A stretch of DNA of 64,000 nt, taken from contig JAMYWO010000026.1 in the NCBI GenBank assembly GCA_024220525.1, positions 74,530 through 138,529 on the forward strand, read 5' to 3'. The notes beneath the pieces are model-generated. The model did no database searches and was not told the DNA's origin. It saw only the letters and a program-made list of their open reading frames with translations. Origin of the DNA: Cochliopodium minus (Eukaryota; Discosea; Himatismenida; Cochliopodiidae). The position numbers were made by a program, and so were the translations under genes. Below are positions 12,284 to 24,040 of this stretch, in pieces (within the stretch, counting starts at the first letter, position 1; every line of letters starts with the position of its first letter).

Positions 12284-13994
12284 TTATTTCTTCTCTTTTG
12301 GCTTATAAGATGAATACTCTTCACAGATTGCTTTATAACAAAATTCATACTATTTTTTTGTATCAAATTTCATTAATTTCTAAAAAAAAAAAAATTAGGG
12401 GTTGCTTACTTGTTCTTCAGTTTGTACAGAACCAGGCCTCTGTGTCCTAAGTTTTATGATGGATTTAAAAATATTGAACACAGGTTCAGAATGGGGGTTC
12501 TTTTTGATGAAATCCTCAGTTTCTTCAATGATGGTGTGTACTAAGCAAAAAGTTCCAGTTCTACCAATTCCGGCGCTTTTTTTAAATTTAAAGTAAATTT
12601 AATTTAAAAAGACAAAAAAAAGAAAAACGTGATCGACCATTTTAAAAATAAATAATTACCTACAATGTATCATTATAGGACCTTTCTTTTCATCCAGCTT
12701 ATCGACCAAGCGGAGCAAGTGTCTGAAAGTAGAAGCGCTGGAAGGCAAGCCATGGTCAGGCCATTCTTTATATTGAAAATGACTGATCACCCTCTTTTCG
12801 TTGGTGACAGTGTTTTCCATCAACAAGCTAATGATCGTGATATCTCCCTCTTTTTCTTTTTTTTGGTTTGTGATTTTGATTTTTCCGTATGTTTTTACCT
12901 TGTTTTTTGTGGGCCAATATCTATAACATTTAATCTTTTTAAAGGAAGAGTAAATTTCAAATAGAGTTTAAATCTATTTTTAATCCACTTGAAAAAAAAC
13001 AAGCTTTAATATTGACAAACAAAAAAAAGAAAATCTTTCATTTTTTATACTTTTTGTGATCGGAAAATTTATTGCAAATGGATTAATCTCGATCAATTTT
13101 ATATCTCAACAAAAGATACTTTATTTTGATCTATTATCAATTGTACGAACAAATTTTCATTCTGATAATTAATATGAATGAATTTGCTGTAAATTATTTT
13201 GATCATTATAATTTTATTGATAGATTATGGTTTATAACTATGAATTTTTTGATTCAATTGTGTATTCAGTTTTTCATACCGTATCAAATTTAAAATATAG
13301 AATAAAATAATCCTTACTTTTTCATCTTCAATTAATTTGGTGAGCATCACAATCACGTTTGATTTCTGTTCATAAACCATCCTCCAAAAATCATTGACGG
13401 TTTCTTTCAAAGGTCCCTGTGTGGCGATATATTCTTTTTCTCTGAATCCCTTTTTCAGATAAAATTATTTTTTATCATAAAAATAATTAGGGTGTATTAT
13501 CATTTATTTATATAATGTCATAAGCCAAATTGGAGTGCATAAAGACACCAATATCTTATTTTTCTCAAATTAAATTTTAAAGAAGGAATCGAAAATTTAC
13601 ATTAATGTAGTTTGCATTTATATAATCAGAATTCTGATCTTCTCCATGATTGGATAATACAACCCTTGTAGTATTTACTAAAAGGAAAAAAGAAATTAAT
13701 TGAAATGTAAAAGGATTTATATTTTTGGATACATGGGAGAACATTGATATATCTATTTTTTGGTCTATTTTCATATTTGAGAGATTCTGAAAAATCAGAA
13801 AAAACATGATTATCTGCCAATTTATTCAATTCATGAAATTCCTTCAAATAACCCTTCTTTTCAGATAATCTCTTCACGAACTCTTTCAATTTGGATGCAG
13901 GGATCTCTTTTTCTTTGATGATCAGAGAAATATCGACAACATCTTCTGATGATTCTGTTTGGTTTGAAAAATAATCTTCTTCTTCTGAATCCAT
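12284..13994 (-). CDS. Protein tyrosine phosphatase, non-receptor type
   Basis: A classical PTP that hydrolyses phosphotyrosine through a cysteinyl-phosphate. Six exons give 325 aa: 13994-13733, 13677-13601, 13449-13318, 12934-12660, 12575-12410, 12349-12284. Landmarks in order are [31 protein letters not shown](T)[15 protein letters not shown], the WPD loop ([10 protein letters not shown]), the catalytic P-loop [10 protein letters not shown] (Cys codon at the end of exon 4, Ser codon split by the intron) and the Q-loop QTEEQYEFCY. All catalytic residues are present, so it should be active. The first 60 residues are acidic and Ser-rich with no membrane segment, pointing to a cytosolic enzyme. 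Confidence 0.93.
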
Positions 13995-14232
13995 TTGCGT
14001 GTTTTAAATAGGTCAAAATTTCAAAAATTGAAATGAACTGGCGACTATTTTTTTTTTTTTATTTGAAAAGGGAGTAAAAAAAAGTGCTTATTTGTATTGG
14101 TCGAGTATTCAATTGGAATCCAAATTTGGAGAATATAAATATAAATTTCATAATTGAAAATAGAAGGTCGATGAAATATTTTGGATTTTTGAATATAAAT
14201 TTTTTATTAACCAATTTTGAAAAACAAAAGGA

Positions 14233-16130
14233 TCACAACTTAAATTCTTCGTCACTTTCACTCATTTTCTCAATTTTCTCGTTTCGATCTTCGGTAAATT
14301 TGTTAAGATCAAAGTTAGGATATAGCTCTTTCATGACCAACTCCATGAATTCGTCAGTCTTTGAGTAAACACGCAAGTAAGCATGTTTGTCATAAGGAGT
14401 CTTTTGCAAGTTGACAATCACCAACTTTCCAGGAGGATTAGACTTATCTTTCCAAATGAGTTCAGGCAAGTTGCAAGCAGGTGTCACTCTCATGGATGTA
14501 CCAAGGACTAAAGCCAAATCACACTTATTAGAATGATCTATTTGATTTTTTAAAAAGATATATGAGAATATATAATGCCAAAAATGAGAAGAAAAAAAAA
14601 AATGAGAAAAAAAAATTTACCAACTGCACGTGTAATTTCTTTTTCTGGCAAATTTTCTCCAAAGTGAATGATAGAATCCAACAAATTACCATCACAATTT
14701 TTCTTTTCACATTTTCTTCCAGTTATATGGTTCTTGCCACTACTGATACTGAATTTTCTGAAATATTCTGTTTTACATGTTCCGCACTTTTCCAAGTAGA
14801 TATTACCATGGAGTTCCAACAACTCTTCAGTGGAAAGACCAGATCTTTTGTGGAGGCCGTCCACGTTGGTAGAAACAGTGCATTTCAAGATTTTTTCTTC
14901 CGTAAGTTTAATCAAAGAGTAGTGGCAAGGAGAAGGTAGAGCTAAAGTCAATGAAAAATTTTCTACTTTTTGTCCAATAGATTTCTAAAAAATTTTAATA
15001 AAAAGGTAAAATAATTTTCAAAAAAAATAAAAATAAATTTGGAAAATACATTGATATATTTTCTCATTTTAAAATAAATTAAATTTTATTTTGTTTATTA
15101 AAAAATTACCAATGTCCATACTCCCTTTGGACCTCTATAATCAGGTATTTTACAACTGGTAGAAATACCAGCGCCAGTGTATGTAACCAAATATTTACTT
15201 TCTTTGATTAAACTGGCCAAGAGTTTAGCCTTTTCTTTCAAAACCTCAGGTTCATCCATGTATTCAGTGAGGTCTTCTTTGCTCAATGCTCCTGTTCTCT
15301 TCCCCAAATTACTGTTCTTTGGATCTTCTTTCATTTCTGCAAGCCTAAACACTTTTGGCTCTTTAAACTCGGGTAATTTGAACCATTTTTGGTAATTAGG
15401 ACCTAAAAAAAAAAATAATGATGATTAATAAATAAATTTTTTTATTTAAAGTTTTTGGACCCAAAAAAAAAATTTTTTTAAAAATTTACCAAAAGGTAAA
15501 AAGTTATATTCGCATTTGTTGCATTTTCCTTCATTTTCCTCATTTCCAAAATTTTCGCAACCTTCTTTCACGCATTTCTTTCTATTGTCATTCACTACTG
15601 GTTTTTCTTTTTCTCCGCCTTCCTCTTCCTCCTTGAATTTGAGTTTGGCCAAATGTTGTAGTGTTGGCAAGAGAGTAGGTGATTTGATGTAAGACTTGTA
15701 ATGATAAATTTTTTTTTTAAAATTTAGTTTTTTTTTGTTGAAAAAATTTGTTTTACTTCACATTTGTAGCACCATACACTCAAATCTGAAAAGGATACTC
15801 CTATACAGTGATCGGAACTTTTTTCGTTGTGTTTTAGGAAATGAGAGCCCACATATCTGGAGCAGTGGATCGTATGACATTTCAAACAAAGCCAATTCTC
15901 TGTTTTATCTTTGCATTCTTCGCATTCGCTTTGGAAAATTTCGATTATCTCTTTTGTGAATGAATTGAAATGATTTTCAATGTGAGGACAATCACTTTTT
16001 GGTTCAACTGTATTTGTTTTAAAATTTTAATTTCTATTTTGAAACTTATTTGATTTACCTGCATAACTAATTTTTTGATTGATTTAATATTTCTTTTAAA
16101 AAGGGAATTGAAATCAATTACCCTTCTGAT
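14233..16130 (-). CDS. Sirtuin with N-terminal UBP zinc finger
   Basis: This is an NAD-dependent protein deacylase. Exons 16007-15757, 15694-15490, 15402-15110, 14984-14621 and 14537-14233 are solid. The first residues are uncertain (perhaps ATG near 16127 plus a very short exon before 16007). The N-terminus is a ubiquitin-binding ZnF-UBP ([40 protein letters not shown]). A small Cys4 knot follows ([19 protein letters not shown]). The catalytic domain has [32 protein letters not shown] with CGTCK and CEKKNCDG zinc pairs, and [14 protein letters not shown]. The GVWTL and class IV-like motifs place it near SIRT6/7. Some dictyostelid sirtuins, as I recall, also carry a UBP finger. A paralogue without the finger lies at 22-23.4 kb. 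Confidence 0.88.
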
Positions 16131-16484
16131 AAATTCATTTTTTTATTATAAAATTAATTTTTTTTATTATATTCGTTTTTTTTTATTTTTTCAATTTAAA
16201 TTACATTTTTTTTTTTTTTCGTTCAATTAAATTTTGCACTAAATTTTGATTTTCATTTGAAATTGAACAAAGATATAGTTTTTTCTTTGCAAAAAGGGAT
16301 TTTCATGACAAAGAAGAACAATTTTTTCAAAAGAAATATTCAAATAAAAAGGAATTTTTTTTCATTATTGTTTAAATTTTGTAAACTCAATTGGAAAGGT
16401 AAGCATTTGGAAAGTTCAAGAAATGGAATGAAATATATTTAGTGAAAATGATATTCTCTGAAAAACGAAATATTTTAAAAATAA
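16130..16484. other. Intergenic, nothing recognised
   Basis: AT-rich spacer between the UBP-finger sirtuin and the 3' end of the ankyrin/coiled-coil gene. An open frame at 16257-16442 is Lys/Phe/Asn-rich with no supporting signal. Confidence 0.5.
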
Positions 16485-19400
16485 TCAATTATTTTGTTCA
16501 TCTTCTTTTTTGAGATAAAATTTGGCAAGGTTGGCGACAGCACTAACCGTCAAACCAATGCCAAAACCAAAGATGAGCCAAGGACTTTTGTTGGAGGTAG
16601 GGGTAGTCTTTGTCAATCTCTGTGGAGTTGAAGAGTTTTGGTGAGTAAGTGAAGTCAATTTATCGGTCTTCGATAACAATTTATTCAATTTATTCTTTTT
16701 GATGAGATACTTGAAGTTTTTGGAGGAGTGGGCATAAGGAAAGTAGGTAAGCTCTCTCAATTCGACATTATCTCCAGACATAAGATTTTTAGAGAGGATT
16801 GCAAGGGCCAATGAAGTTTCGGGGATGTTGCTGTAGGGGAGGATGTTTTTGAGGATCTGGTTTTCGACTTGTAGAGTATCGATTTCTTTACTAAGGAGTT
16901 CGTATTGGGATTCCTTCTCGACATTGGAAAGAGAATTGGAACGATATAATTGAGATAATTCGTTGAATGAATTCTCGAACTTGATTTTTTCTTCTTTGAT
17001 TTTGTTAAAGGAAGTGTCCAACAAGTTTTTGAGCTGCAATTCTTTTTCGAGGGTGGATTTAAGGCCGATATTTTCCTGAATCAATTTTTTGTTAGAATTT
17101 TCAACATCCTCTTTCTCATTTAGGATCTTTTCAACTAGATTTTCGTGTCTTTCTTCTTGCTGCTTCAAGGATTCTTTGGAGAGGTGGAGATCTTCATCCA
17201 ACTTTTTGTTTTGATTTCTAAGATTCTGAATGGTATGAATAAGCTCAACATTCTCTTTAGATTCATTCCCAATAGACGTTTCTATATTCTTTAATTCCTT
17301 CTCCAACTCATTAACTCTTTGCTCTAACTCCTTCTTGATCTCTTCTTTTTCCTTGTTGAGCTGCAACAAAACAATGGAGTGTTTCTCTTTTTCCTTTTCT
17401 CCATTCACCTCGATCTTGTTCTTCTCTTGAGTGAGGTTTTGAATGGTGCTTTTTGAACTTTCGTTTTGTAGTTTTTCTTCTTTGAGGAGGTTTTCAAGCT
17501 TCTTTCTTTCATCTCCGATCTGGTTCAGAGACAACAAAGCAGATTCTTTTTCTTTTGTCACTTTCAAGTAGTCTAACTCGACAGTTCTCTTCTGGTCGAC
17601 GAGATTGTTCATTTCTAATTCCACCTTTTCTTTTTGTATCTTGTTTTGTTCGACAGTGTTAGTGAGGAGATTGATCTGTGATTGAAAACTTTCGATTTTC
17701 TGTTGGAGATTGGTTGAGATCTCTTCCTTCAGCTTCTCTTGGAGATCCACATTGTTTCTAGAGTTGTTCAACTCAAGCTCGAGCGATTGGATTCTTTTGT
17801 GAAGTTCATTCTCCAAATCTGATTTCTGCAAAATGGATTTCTTAAAGTCGGAATCAATTTTTTCTTTCTCGTTTGTTGCTTTCTCAAGTGATACTTCCAA
17901 TTTTTGAATCTGCAGGGTTTTCAAGTTTAAATCTTCGGTTTTGGAATCGAGTTGATTCTTCAACTGTTTCTTTTCTTCGCTGGTCTGTTTCAATTGGACA
18001 TCCAACTTTTTTTTTTCGATGTTGGCTTGATTGAGTTGATTCTGCACTTCTTCTATCTCTTTTTTCAATCTATCGATGGAAGATTCGAAAATTTTCGATT
18101 GTTCAGTGTTGTTCTCGAGGCTTTGTTTCTCCAAGTTCACTACGGAAGATTCCAACTTTTCTTTCTCCTTGTTAGCTTTCTCGAGAGATTGTTTGAGTAG
18201 TTGAAGTTCCTTCTGATCGTTTTGGGAGCTTGTGGTTAACCTTTCATTTTCTTTCTTTTCCCTTTGGAAATTGGATTCCACTTGCTCTTTTTCTTTTTTC
18301 GTTTTTTCTAGGAGATCTCTTGTTTCTTCTTTTTGCTTGGACTCATTTTTGATGCTCAAGTTAAGTTGTTCAACAGTAGATCCCAACTTCTTGTTCTCTT
18401 CTTTGGATTGTTGAAGTGAGTTTTCAAGGTTTATTTTTTGCTTGTTCAATTCTTCAACCAATTTGGTTTTTTCATCCAACAAATTCTTTGTTTCTTGCAA
18501 AGACTTTGTAATCTTTTCTTTCTCTTGTGTTTCATTCTTAAGTAATATGTTTGCTTTTTCTTTCTCTTGTGATTCACTTTTTGACAAAATTTCTTCTTTG
18601 TTCTTTTCTTCTTTTATTTTTTTGAGAGTATCTTCCAAGTTTTGTTTTTCTTTTTGGGCTATCAAAACGTTGTTTTCTAATTCTTTTACTCTTTCATTCA
18701 AATTCTTTTCAGAGTTTCCCTTGTTTTGAGATTCTGTTTGAAGATCCGATTCCAACTTTTGCGCTTTCTTTAGGCTGACATCTAATTGATTTTGGAGATC
18801 AGAATTGATGTTTTCTTTGTTCTTTATTTCATTGTTTGCAACAACCAGCTGCTTTTCGATTTGTTCTGCCTTTTTGTTCGCTGTTTCCAAACTCTCCAAT
18901 TTTTCCTTGAGGGTCAACTCCAACTTTTCTTTTTCTTCAATAACTTTTTTGTGCGCTGTATTTAATCTTTCAATTTCTTGATTCTTTAGCTTGATTTCTT
19001 TGTCGTTATTGTCAAAAATGGTCTGCAGTTTGTTGATGTTCTCCTCTACCTTTTGCTGCAACAGTTTTTCTGATTTCTCAAACTTGGATTTAAGATCTTC
19101 TGTATTCTTGATTTCTGTTTTAAGATTATTTTCCAACTCTTCCACTTTCTTTGTTTTTTGTTGGAGAGAAGTGTTGAGTTGCAGAATGCTAGATCCCAAC
19201 ATCTTTGTTTCAGAATCAAGATTGTTTTGGAGTGTAGTTTTCTCTGATTTAATTTTTTCTATTTCTTGCTTGAGAGAAGACTCAATTTTTCCTTTTTCCA
19301 GCTGAAGCTTTTGGAGATCAGAAGATGCTTTTTCTAAATCTTGCTTGGCTTGATTAAGGGAAGTGGAACTGTTTTCCTTTTCCTTTTTGAAGTTCTCCAT

Positions 19401-21944
19401 AGATTCATTGAGATTCTGAATCATATTTGTTTTTTCTTTGAGGCTAGAATCAAGCAAATTTTTTTCTTCTGTCAATTTTTTGGCATTTTGTTCTAAAATT
19501 TGGCTCTCTTTTTTGGTTTTTTCCAAGTTAGACTCCAAAGATTGTTTGTTCTTTGTTTCTTGTTGGAGAGATAGTGACAATTTCTCTTTTTCCTTCCTTT
19601 CATTTTCAAGATCTTTTTGCAAAGAGCTGATTTTCAACAATAGTTCATCGTTTTGAGAAGAAGATAGACTTTCAGTGTTGACTTTAGAGGAAGTGCCCAC
19701 AGGTACAGAAACTGTTTCTTCTTTATTATTCCCTCCAAAAACAACACTAGGTTGCTCCAATATTTCTTCTTCAGGATTTTTGTTGACATCTATCTTCTGT
19801 GGATCCTGCTCTTGTGTTTGTGTTGTATTTTCCGAAACAATAACTTCTTTGGTTTCTTCTTCCTTTTCTATTTCAGGTGGGTGGTTGTCTAAATCATTTA
19901 TGTTTGCCACATCTCCCTTCTTATTTTTAATTGAAGAATCAGCTCCATTACTTAACAAGAATCTAACTAACTTTGCTTTGGAGGCAGATGGATTTATTTC
20001 GATGCAAGCCAGATGTAACGGAGTGTTTCCTTAAATTAAATTATGATTGATGAAAATGGAAACTCATTAAAAAAAATTACCATTAGAATCTTGAGCATTG
20101 ATGTTAAATTTGTTGTCTTTTAGATACTGAATCACTTTATATCTTCCTTCTAAATTTCCTGATTCGCATGCAACAGAATGGATAGCTAAAACAAAGTAAA
20201 TTCAAGAAATCACAAAAAAATTGTCTGTTTTTTTTTTACCACTTTGCTTCAAACTGTTTTCGATGGTCGACCAATTTACTCTGGATTGATTTTTGACAAG
20301 ATATTCAAGACCTTCCACAAACCCATCTTTCGCGAAGACATGGAAAGAAGTATTCTTGTTGGTGTCCACTCTGGACTTCTGAGTCAAATAGTTCAATATT
20401 TCTGTTTTCTTTTCGCCTTCTGGAAACTCCATGAAGAATTTAGTAAGCAAATAAAACCCAGATTTGGTCTTTTTCTCCAAAAAAACTTTGTACTCTTTAA
20501 TTGATTGATGGGCCCACAATTTCAGGAAAGTTTGGTAATCTTGATTCTCTATGACCGAAAGATAAACGAGAGGATCAAAGTACATGAAATTCTCTTGTGA
20601 ATTTTTTTCTCTTACTTCTTTATCTTTCTTCAAAAGAATTTCCAAAATCTCGTTGTTTTGGAGTGACAAGACGAGCATTGAATCTGTCTTGGAGTTTCTG
20701 AATTTCCAAACGTTTGAAAAGTTTTCTCTTTCCAAGGACAACTTAATGAGTCCAAAATCTTTATTCTTGAAAGCAAAGGATAGAAGATCATTTCCTTTCT
20801 CTCTGTTTATAGTCATTGATTTCAAAAATTGATCGATTCTTTCCAAAGAAAAATAAGCATAAAATTGTTTTTGCAGGTCTCTGTCTTCGGAAGAAGAGAT
20901 CTTTATGTAATCTTCTATCCAAACGTTCAAAATTGAAGCACTTTTAACATTGACAAGGAGAGAAATGATCTTATCAAAATTGTTCTTCGAGGCGATGTGC
21001 AAAGCAGTCAAATTGTCAGCGTCTCTTTCTTTTACGTCGAAACTGTTTCTCTTCGTTAGAATTTCTACAACTTCTTCCCAATTTTTCTCTGTGGCCGCCA
21101 TAAGTACACTTACACTGTCTTTGTTTTTTGTGAGCTTGGATTCATTTGTTAATGCCCCCTTTTGTAGCATCAGTGCTACTGCTTCCCTATTCATTTCTTT
21201 TAGAGCTACTTGGAGACATGTTTTTCCGTATTTTCCATCTTCCACTTCATTAAGATTGCTTTCTGATCTAGTTTTGGATAGGTTGGATGATCTTGTGATC
21301 CCGTTAATTGGAGAACTTGACAATCCATCAGATACCGTAGGCAAAGAGCTGATCATGGATAGGATGGGTTTCCATTTGATAGGATTCAAAGATAATCCCA
21401 ATGTGATAGGATTCAAACCTTGATTATTAATATTATATTTTAAAAGATCGATGAATTTTTTTTATCAAAGCGGAAATAGTATACACTATTACTTAATATG
21501 AAATCCCTAATTATAACAAGAAATTTCATATATTTTTGTTAATTATTATTAATAAAGAAATTATTTTACTTTCAGAATCTTTCAATTCCAATTTGCTTCC
21601 TTTTGAAATCAAAAATTTCACAGCTTGTTCCATTTCTTCTTCACTCACATTCGATTCCATGATCAAATGCAATGCTGTCTTTTTGTGTTTATTTAATGAA
21701 TTTATATCCACTCCCTTTTGTAACATCAATTCTATCTTCTTTTTATCACCTATGATGATTATATATTGTATTATCTTGTTGAGAATATATCCTTTTATAG
21801 ATCTTATTTACCTATCTGTGATGCAATATGAAGAGAATTGTTCTGTAAGGAATCGAGTGGTTTCTCCAAATCTGATTTGTTTTGATTTGAGATCCATTTT
21901 TCGAATTCCCCAAAATTATTCTTAATTATTTCTATTGTTTCCAT
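16485..21944 (-). CDS. Ankyrin / giant coiled-coil / tail-anchored protein
   Basis: Five exons splice in frame to 1713 aa: 21944-21812, 21749-21570, 21418-20240, 20185-20081, 20029-16485. Residues 1 to about 560 hold scattered ankyrin repeats (NNSLHIASQIGDKKKIELML, KKTALHLIMES, DNLTALHIASKNNFDKI, NTPLHLACIEI). About 110 acidic, disordered residues come next (DNHPPEIEKEEETKEVIV). Roughly 900 residues of almost uninterrupted heptads follow, rich in Lys, Glu, Gln and Ser. The last 35 residues contain one membrane segment (WLIFGFGIGLTVSAVANLA) and a short KKEDEQNN tail, the topology of a tail-anchored protein with the ankyrins and coil in the cytosol. A tethering or golgin-like scaffold role is inferred, and no orthologue is recognised. 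Confidence 0.85.
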
Positions 21945-22030
21945 CCTTTTATGTGAATAGATTAAAGAATAAATTCAATTTTTTTTTATTAATAATTTTT
22001 AATTGATATGAACAATCAAAGATAGAAAGA

Positions 22031-23449
22031 TCAATCGATGTTTTCAAATTCAGTCATCTTTTGAATGAGTTCATTTTTTATGGTGGTAAGTTTCTTAAGA
22101 TCAGTATCAGGATACAATTCATTCATAACCAACTCTATAAACTGATCAGTCTTGGAGTAAACACGCAAATAACAATCTCTATCATACTGGGTGTTTTGCA
22201 AGTTTACAATGACCAACTTACCAGGAGGACCTTTCTTCTTTTTGAAAACTTGCAAAGGTAGATCAGCAGCAGGAGTAACTCTCATTGAAGTTCCCAAAAC
22301 CAAAGCCAAATCACAAAGATCAGACTCTTTAATTGCACCATTGAGAATTTTAGAAGGCAAGCTCTCTCCAAAGGCGACAATGGAGTCACGAAGTTTACCT
22401 CCACATCCATTTTCCTCGCAATAGCGACCATTGAAGTGGGTACCTTTAGTTGGTGATCTTGTGCTGAAATTTCTCAAATATTGGCGTTTGCAACTATCGC
22501 ATCTCTCAAGATAAGTGTTACCATGTAGTTCATACAAATCTTTTACCATTCCAGACCTAGAAATACAAAATAACAAAAAATTATTTTAATTTTTAAAAAA
22601 CTTAATAATTTTTAAAAAAGTTTTTAATTTTCAATTTTTTTACCTCCAATGCAACCCATCAGTGTTTGTTGAGACTATAGATTTCAAAATTTTTTCTTCA
22701 TAGAGTTTCAAAAGGGAGTAATGACATAATGAAGGTAATGCTGTTGTTATCACCGAAATTTTTCTTTCAACATTTTCACCAAGAGATCTCTAGTGTAAAA
22801 CTTAAATTAATTTTTTTAAAAAAAAAATATGAGTACTAATGTCCAAATCCCTTTTGGTCCCCTAAAATCTAGCAAGGAAAAATACAATTTTTTAATAAAA
22901 ATTTTAAAAAAATTAAAAAAACCTGGAATTTGGCAACTAGTCGATATACCAGCACCAGTGTATGTAACCATATATTTACTTTCTTTGATTAAATTTGCCA
23001 AGACTTTGGCCTTTTCTTTTAACACTTCAGGTTCGTCCATGTATTCGGTGAGGTCATCTTTGCTCAATGCTCCTGTTCTCTTTCCTAACGGAGTATTCTT
23101 GGGATCATCTTTAATTTGAGGTTTGATATAAACTTTTGGTTTTGGAAATTCAGGTACTTTGGACCATTTCTCGTAATTTGAAACTATAATTTATTAATTT
23201 ATTATTTTCATTTAATTCGTTTAAAATAAACCAAATGGATCTTTCTTGCAAACAGAACATAATGCATTCTTTTCATTCTCATCTTTTGCATCATTGTTGC
23301 AATTTGATGTAAAGCATTTTCCTTTTTGTGGAATCACTTCTTTTTTGGATTCAATAACACTTTTATCTTCTTTATAACTTATTAAGAAAAGGGAATTAAA
23401 TGAAATTTTTTCTTTAAATTTGTTTTTTTGAAACTCACATTTCAATCAT
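22031..23449 (-). CDS. Sirtuin, SIRT6/7-like, no UBP finger
   Basis: An NAD-dependent deacylase paralogous to the one at 14.2-16.1 kb. Six exons give 373 aa: 23449-23439 (11 bases holding the ATG), 23377-23232, 23183-22923, 22868-22837, 22789-22644, 22556-22031. An N-terminal Cys4 element (CFTSNCNND, LCSVCKKD) precedes [57 protein letters not shown] and [14 protein letters not shown]. It lacks the UBP finger of its paralogue and has one extra 54-base intron, just before FRGPKG. Other boundaries, such as that after GIWTL, coincide. All catalytic and zinc residues are visible, so both copies look functional. Confidence 0.9.
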
Positions 23450-23652
23450 TTTTTTTTTTTTTTCTTTATATATCTCAACAAATTATCGATAAAACTTGGT
23501 TCTTGAAACAGATAGATCTCTTTAATTTATTTCAATCATTTTGAAAGATGGAAAATTTAACTATAATAAAATTCAGTCAAAAATAATATCGAGTTTTTTT
23601 CTTTAAAAAAAAAATTCAGAGAAAAATAAAACTTTTACAACTCATTTTTATT

Positions 23653-23814
23653 TTATTTCTTATCAGGAATGTTGTAAAAATCGTGAGGACTTTGACGAAA
23701 AGTAAAGTTGAACCGGACATCTCCTTCAAATCCAAGTGACTTCGGGCAAGAGCCTTTGTAGATGTGAGTAACTGCATGATACAACATGCGACAGGGTCCA
23801 CCAAATAAAACTAC
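23653..23814 (-). CDS. AlkB-like 2OG-Fe(II) dioxygenase, C-terminal piece
   Basis: Only the last 53 codons remain: VVLFGGPCRMLYHAVTHIY, GFEGDVRFNFTFRQSPHDF, then a stop. This matches the end of AlkB demethylases: the distal iron-ligand His in YHAV and the 2-oxoglutarate-binding Arg pair in the R-F-N-F-T-F-R motif. Such enzymes oxidatively remove methyl groups from nucleic acids. The frame is open up to the N at 23815, and beyond it is microsatellite followed by an oppositely oriented gene. The upstream 150 or more residues are therefore missing from this assembly. Confidence 0.8.
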   Translation of the reverse strand, partial: VVLFGGPCRMLYHAVTHIYKGSCPKSLGFEGDVRFNFTFRQSPHDFYNIPDKK

Positions 23815-24035
23815 NTTTTATTAATTTTATTAATTTTATTAATTTTATTAATTTTATTAATTTTATTAATTTTATTAATTTTAATTTTATTATTGTATCA
23901 ATTTAATTTATAAAATTTTATTTTTAAATTTCATTTAAAATTAATTTCAATATTTTTCTTTTTCTTTATATTTGTTTTAATTCGATTCAAAATACAATTA
24001 ATAAAATAAATAAAATTAATAATAAATTCACTTTT
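23815..24035. repeat. N plus (TTTTATTAA)n microsatellite
   Basis: A single undetermined base at 23815 is followed by about eight nine-base ttttattaa-type units to about 23895, then AT-rich sequence. It separates a minus-strand gene cut mid-exon from a plus-strand gene that begins at an internal exon, so it probably marks an assembly join. Confidence 0.8.
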
Positions 24036-24040
24036 TTCAG

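Noticed and set aside
14562-14939. Plus-strand 125-codon frame over the sirtuin
   Set aside because: It lies antisense to the catalytic exon of the first sirtuin, whose family motifs are unambiguous.
18442-20034. Plus-strand Ser/Phe-rich frames opposite the coiled-coil gene
   Set aside because: They mirror the Glu/Lys/Ser-rich heptads of the real minus-strand gene and have no start or splice support.
23816-23895. Regular nine-base repeats as a CRISPR-like array
   Set aside because: Units are contiguous with no unique spacers, in a eukaryotic genome; it is a microsatellite.
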